From JAAEPI01 sp964352625 (GTDB lineage Bacteria; Bacteroidota; Bacteroidia; Cytophagales; Cyclobacteriaceae), in contig CAYGSD010000009.1 in NCBI GenBank assembly GCA_964352625.1, positions 1-64,000 of the forward strand: 64,000 nucleotides of DNA, read 5' to 3'. Within the stretch, counting starts at the first letter, position 1. Every line of letters starts with the position of its first letter. Below are positions 60,734 to 64,000 of the stretch, one piece after another. Under the pieces are notes generated by a model that ran no database searches, was not told where the DNA came from, and saw only the letters and a program-made list of their open reading frames with translations. The translations under genes were made by a program, and so were the position numbers.

Positions 60734-61033
60734 ATGTACACCTTTACTTCCACGTTCTTTACTCTTATCACCGCATTCATGTTTCTAAGAATGCACCACC
60801 ACCATGGATCGGACACCATGACTGAAAGATTCATAATTCTTATTGGCTGCATCTTGTTTTTGATACAGGCTGGCATGACATACCAGACGTTCATGACAGA
60901 CCGGTATCGAGAAAAAAGAATATTCACATTGGGTAATATTCTTTGCTCGATCTTTTTCGCAGCACTATTCTTTTGGTTTGTTGATCTGGAATCCGACAAT
61001 ATTTTCACAACATTACTTGGACCAAAAAGTTGA
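60734..61033 (+). CDS. Small three-helix membrane protein
   Basis: A 99-residue protein with hydrophobic segments at about residues 5-20, 33-50 and 66-86, separated by RMHHHHGSDTMTE and MTDRYREKR. The run of four His on a loop is notable and might bind metal, but a functional site cannot be claimed. I recognise no family. It stands alone 50 bases before the TAXI-like gene. Confidence 0.6.
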   Translation: MYTFTSTFFTLITAFMFLRMHHHHGSDTMTERFIILIGCILFLIQAGMTYQTFMTDRYREKRIFTLGNILCSIFFAALFFWFVDLESDNIFTTLLGPKS

Positions 61034-61082
61034 GACCTAAAGGTTCGGATCCTTATATTTACTTTTTACCCATCAGCTACTT

Positions 61083-62339
61083 ATGGAAAATCTAACTAAG
61101 ATCGCGGCATTGCTATGGAGTCTTTTGATTCTTTCAGGTTGTAATACAAACTATCAAATAAAATTGATGGTGCCTTTGGAGGATGAGCCTGCCATGCAAA
61201 AAATAGTAGATGACATCAACACACATTCTCGGTTTGAAATCCTGTTAATAACGGAAGACTCCATTACCGAAGTGGGGGCAATAGATAAGATGTTGGCTCA
61301 GGATTTTGAGATTACGACCGTTGATAACACCCTCGATTATCATAAGTCGAAAAGAAATATTAAGACCATTATCCCCTTCTTCCATGAGGTGCTTGTCGTC
61401 CTCTCGAAGGACAATTTAGTTCAGGAGGATATCGATTCGTTGATTCGTGCTGGAGACTACATGATACTTACCAAAGAAGTGGATGAGCTTGATTTTTACA
61501 GGAGAATGATTCCAAATTTCACCGGAGACTCTACACTGAACTACCGCTTGGAAAATCATTTTGACCTGAAATCCGATCTTGAAAAATCAAGTTTGTTGTT
61601 GTTTTTCTCTGCTCGTGAAAATTATGAATTAGGCCAACTCCTTTTCAACAAAGAAGCCTACCTACATTCTTTAGACCATGTAAGAGATGTCGGACAGGGA
61701 TCGTTCATTGAGGGTTTTTGCAAAGACTACAAGAAAACCACCCCCTACATTCTTTCGAGATATGCCTTTGGAATAACGCTAGAGAGACCGGTGTTTACCT
61801 TGGCTGTTCATGAATTGCTAGTCTCTACGGATGACCTGCCTAGCAAAGTGGTCTACGACCTGATTAGTACGATTCATCACCACCATATCGTTCCTATTTT
61901 CGAGTCATCTAACAGCTACACATTCGAGGTTAATCATCAGGATATTAACCTGAGTTTTCCGTTTCATCAGGGGACAATCGATTATCTGAATCGAGACCAG
62001 CCATCCTTTGTGGAGCGATACGCCGAGGTGATGGGCTTTATACTTTCAGCGTTTATTCTTCTGTTCGGTTTGGTTGCCAGTTTGAAAGCGACCATACAGC
62101 AAAGAAAGAAAGACCGGATGGATGAATACTATCGTGAACTCCTCAACTTGAAGGAGGATTTTCACAAAATTCCGAATGACGAACTCCGCACTAAGTTGAC
62201 CGATATGCAGAAGGTGGTGTTCGACTTACTTATCAGAGAAAAGTTGAGTGCTAATAATGAGTTTGTGATTTTCATGATGCTCTGGGACGAGCTTCATTCG
62301 GAACTGTTGGGTGATGATGCAAACTCACAATCCAGCTAA
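61083..62339 (+). CDS. TAXI/TRAP-type solute-binding lipoprotein with C-terminal membrane anchor
   Basis: A 418-residue protein with a lipobox (LILSGCNT). The body resembles TAXI-family periplasmic binding proteins of TRAP transporters: a Venus-flytrap core with LMVPLEDEPAMQKIVDDIN, IKTIIPFFHEVLVVLSKD, and the late FPFHQGTIDYLNRDQPSFVERY, matching the LHPGAxRYYxE motif. Unlike normal TAXI proteins it ends with a transmembrane helix (about 325-345) and a charged coiled tail. No TRAP permease is nearby, so it may sense rather than transport. Confidence 0.75.
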   Translation: MENLTKIAALLWSLLILSGCNTNYQIKLMVPLEDEPAMQKIVDDINTHSRFEILLITEDSITEVGAIDKMLAQDFEITTVDNTLDYHKSKRNIKTIIPFFHEVLVVLSKDNLVQEDIDSLIRAGDYMILTKEVDELDFYRRMIPNFTGDSTLNYRLENHFDLKSDLEKSSLLLFFSARENYELGQLLFNKEAYLHSLDHVRDVGQGSFIEGFCKDYKKTTPYILSRYAFGITLERPVFTLAVHELLVSTDDLPSKVVYDLISTIHHHHIVPIFESSNSYTFEVNHQDINLSFPFHQGTIDYLNRDQPSFVERYAEVMGFILSAFILLFGLVASLKATIQQRKKDRMDEYYRELLNLKEDFHKIPNDELRTKLTDMQKVVFDLLIREKLSANNEFVIFMMLWDELHSELLGDDANSQSS

Positions 62340-62340
62340 G

Positions 62341-62667
62341 ATGTCAAATGAAAAGCGAGTTGAATTATTAAAAAAATTCATAGAAGAAGAACCTGACGAT
62401 CCTTTTAACTACTATGCGCTGGCATTGGAGTATGCAGAATCAGACCCGGAATCTGCCATTTCAATATTTCGAAAACTTATTGTCCAGCACAAGGAATACT
62501 TACCGACCTACTACAAATTGGCTCACTTGTTATGGGATACAAATCAAATAGAAGAAGCAAACAAGTTATTTGAAGCAGGGATAGCGCTGGCAGAAAAGCA
62601 AGGTGACTTGAAAGCACTTGCCGAGTTGCGAGCAGCATTTCAAAATTTCCAGTTTGATATAGATTAA
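62341..62667 (+). CDS. Small TPR protein
   Basis: A 108-residue protein made of about two to three tetratricopeptide repeats (DDPFNYYALALEYAESDPESAISIFRKLIVQHKEYLPTYYKLAHLLWDTNQIEEANKLFEAGIALAEKQ). The start is placed at the ATG at 62341, two bases after the stop of the TAXI-like gene. Coupling suggests the two proteins work together. Cytosolic, probably an adaptor. Confidence 0.82.
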   Translation: MSNEKRVELLKKFIEEEPDDPFNYYALALEYAESDPESAISIFRKLIVQHKEYLPTYYKLAHLLWDTNQIEEANKLFEAGIALAEKQGDLKALAELRAAFQNFQFDID

Positions 62668-62668
62668 T

Positions 62669-64000
62669 TTAGAACGGCTCATCGTCATCCTGACTAGGCG
62701 TCTGACTTCCCTTGCTTGGAAGGGTGATGGTGAAATCAGAATTATCAGCCGAAGATCGAGGAAAGGCAGCCTCTCCAAAACCACCTGTTGACACTTCCAT
62801 GTCGGCGAACTTGGTGAACTTCCCAATGAACTTGAGTCCCACCGTGTCGGTCTTGCCATTTCTGTGCTTGGCGATGATCACCTCTCCAAGTCCATTCAGC
62901 GGCATGCCGGATTCGTCCTGCGTGATACCGTAGTATTCTGGGCGGTACAGGAACATTACCATATCCGCATCCTGCTCAATAGAACCCGATTCCCTTAAAT
63001 CCGAAAGTTGTGGCTTCTTGTCTCCTCCCCTAGTTTCCACCGCTCTACTTAACTGGGAAAGCGCAAGAACCGGAACGTTCAATTCCTTGGCAATTCCTTT
63101 GAGCGATCTTGAAATAGATGCAATTTCCTGCTCTCTATTTCCTCCCCCACTTTTTGATGAATCACCCGTCATCAACTGAAGGTAATCTATGATTATCAGC
63201 TTCACTCCATGCTGAGAAACCAATCGACGACATTTCGCTCTCAGCTCCAGGATACTCAAGGCAGGCGTGTCGTCGATGAAGATTGGCGAGTCTGACAATC
63301 TGGTGGTCTTGTGAAGCAATTGCTCCCACTCATAATCCGCAAGATCACCACGTTTAATTTTTTCACTCTCAAGCTCCGCTTCCGCAGAGATCATTCTATT
63401 AACCAACTGGACTGACGACATCTCCAAGGAAAAGATTGCCACCGGAATCTTGAAATCAACGGCAGCATTTCTAAGCGCAGACACCACAAAGGCTGTTTTA
63501 CCCATACCCGGCCTGGCGGCAATAATGACCAAATCGGATGGCTGCCACCCTGAAGTCACTCGATCGAGTGCAGAGAATCCAGATGGCACCCCAGTCAGAC
63601 CGTCCTTCTTGTCTTTCTTTATTTGAATCTCCTCAATGGCCTGATGCAAAAGAGAGCTCATCTTGTCGTAATTCTTTCGGATATGCGATTCTGAAACATC
63701 GAATAAAGATTGCTCTGTTCTATCCAAAAGCTTAAATACATCCATCGTATCCTCGTAAGCGTCCCTTTGGATTTGAGACGAAATACGAATCAGCTCTCGC
63801 TTAATGGATTGCTCCGCAATAATCCTCGCGTGGGTTTCAATGTTGGCCGCAGAATTTACCTTGGAGGTCAATTGAGATACGTAGTATGCCCCTCCAACTA
63901 ATTCGAGTTTTCCATTTTTGCGAAGTTGATGCGTGACTGTCTTGATATCGACGGGCTCGCTATTGTTGAAAAGGTTAACAATTGCCTCGAAAATGGATTG
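62669..64000 (-). CDS. dnaB: Replicative DNA helicase DnaB (5' part beyond the window)
   Basis: Hexameric helicase that unwinds DNA at replication forks. The open frame continues to the window end (IVNLFNNSEPVDIKTVTHQLRKNGKLELVGGAYYVSQLT at the far end), so the start lies beyond 64000 and the internal Met near 63871 is not the start. Seen here are the N-terminal domain's end, the linker, and the RecA-like motor with Walker A AARPGMGKT, Walker B LIIIDYLQLM, LSQLSRAVETRGGDKKPQLSDLRESGSIEQDADMVMFLYR. No intein. The C-terminus ends in an acidic PSQDDDEPF tail. Confidence 0.97.
   Translation of the reverse strand, partial: QSIFEAIVNLFNNSEPVDIKTVTHQLRKNGKLELVGGAYYVSQLTSKVNSAANIETHARIIAEQSIKRELIRISSQIQRDAYEDTMDVFKLLDRTEQSLFDVSESHIRKNYDKMSSLLHQAIEEIQIKKDKKDGLTGVPSGFSALDRVTSGWQPSDLVIIAARPGMGKTAFVVSALRNAAVDFKIPVAIFSLEMSSVQLVNRMISAEAELESEKIKRGDLADYEWEQLLHKTTRLSDSPIFIDDTPALSILELRAKCRRLVSQHGVKLIIIDYLQLMTGDSSKSGGGNREQEIASISRSLKGIAKELNVPVLALSQLSRAVETRGGDKKPQLSDLRESGSIEQDADMVMFLYRPEYYGITQDESGMPLNGLGEVIIAKHRNGKTDTVGLKFIGKFTKFADMEVSTGGFGEAAFPRSSADNSDFTITLPSKGSQTPSQDDDEPF

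Noticed and set aside
60794..60810. Four-histidine run in the small membrane protein as a metal site
   Set aside because: A short His run alone is not evidence for a functional site, and no related protein or metal gene is beside it.

Overview
The window looks like a chromosomal segment of a Bacteroidota bacterium, most likely an environmental or marine member of the Cytophagales. The basis is gene content: DUF4159, DUF3078, DUF6728- and DUF6913-like proteins, TonB receptors with carboxypeptidase-like N-terminal domains, a 58-residue histone-H1-like protein and type I pullulanase. Several genes also have the Bacteroidota -7 promoter box TAnnTTTG. I place it by recall of these families, not by a search. 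I saw no rRNA, tRNA, CRISPR array, transposase or integrase. The right end cuts through dnaB.

Layout. 1-85 resembles the 3' half of an attC-like recombination site. 118-9184: small membrane protein, guaA, DUF4159 and DUF3078 envelope proteins, a large secreted TPR-CHAT peptidase and a penicillin-acylase-family hydrolase. 9235-12800 is more accessory: sulfotransferase, cytidine deaminase, a ParE/RelE-type toxin-antitoxin pair, a REP-like palindrome, a basic secreted protein and two small membrane proteins. 12942-20533 holds smc, a lipoprotein, pfkA and a TPR histidine kinase with its receiver protein. 20595-25064 is a Fur-family locus: barrel protein, DUF6728-like protein, Fur/Zur regulator, TonB receptor and lipoprotein. 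A shared inverted repeat (TGCAA-N5-TTGCA) lies before the regulator and before the lipoprotein. 25132-30150: carboxypeptidase-like-domain protein, ECF sigma factor with membrane partner, pullulanase and hemolysin III.

30322-34774 is the most unusual part. A clearly more A+T-rich two-gene module encodes a PD-(D/E)XK-type nuclease and a DExH helicase of the Hachiman (HamAB/AbpAB) type. The helicase appears to end in a HIRAN domain. The borders look like those of an integron gene cassette: the left end GTTGTAGCGC is exactly complementary to GCGCTACAAC at the right end. The right end continues into a long imperfect inverted repeat finishing at GTTGGAC. This suggests a solitary defence cassette inserted between two chromosomal genes.

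34775-64000 is mostly housekeeping and envelope genes: DUF819 permease, NUDIX CoA pyrophosphatase, acyltransferase-like protein, msrA with a PhoX-like protein, cation/proton antiporter, CCA-adding enzyme, ligA, DUF6913-dapA, the histone-like gene, and an alpha-oxoamine synthase that may make sphingolipid or sulfonolipid bases. It continues with a biotin carboxylase coupled to DUF1015, maf, TolC, serine dehydratase beta, thyA, an overlapping MMPL-PrxQ-NlpC/P60 operon, a TAXI-like lipoprotein with a TPR partner, and dnaB.
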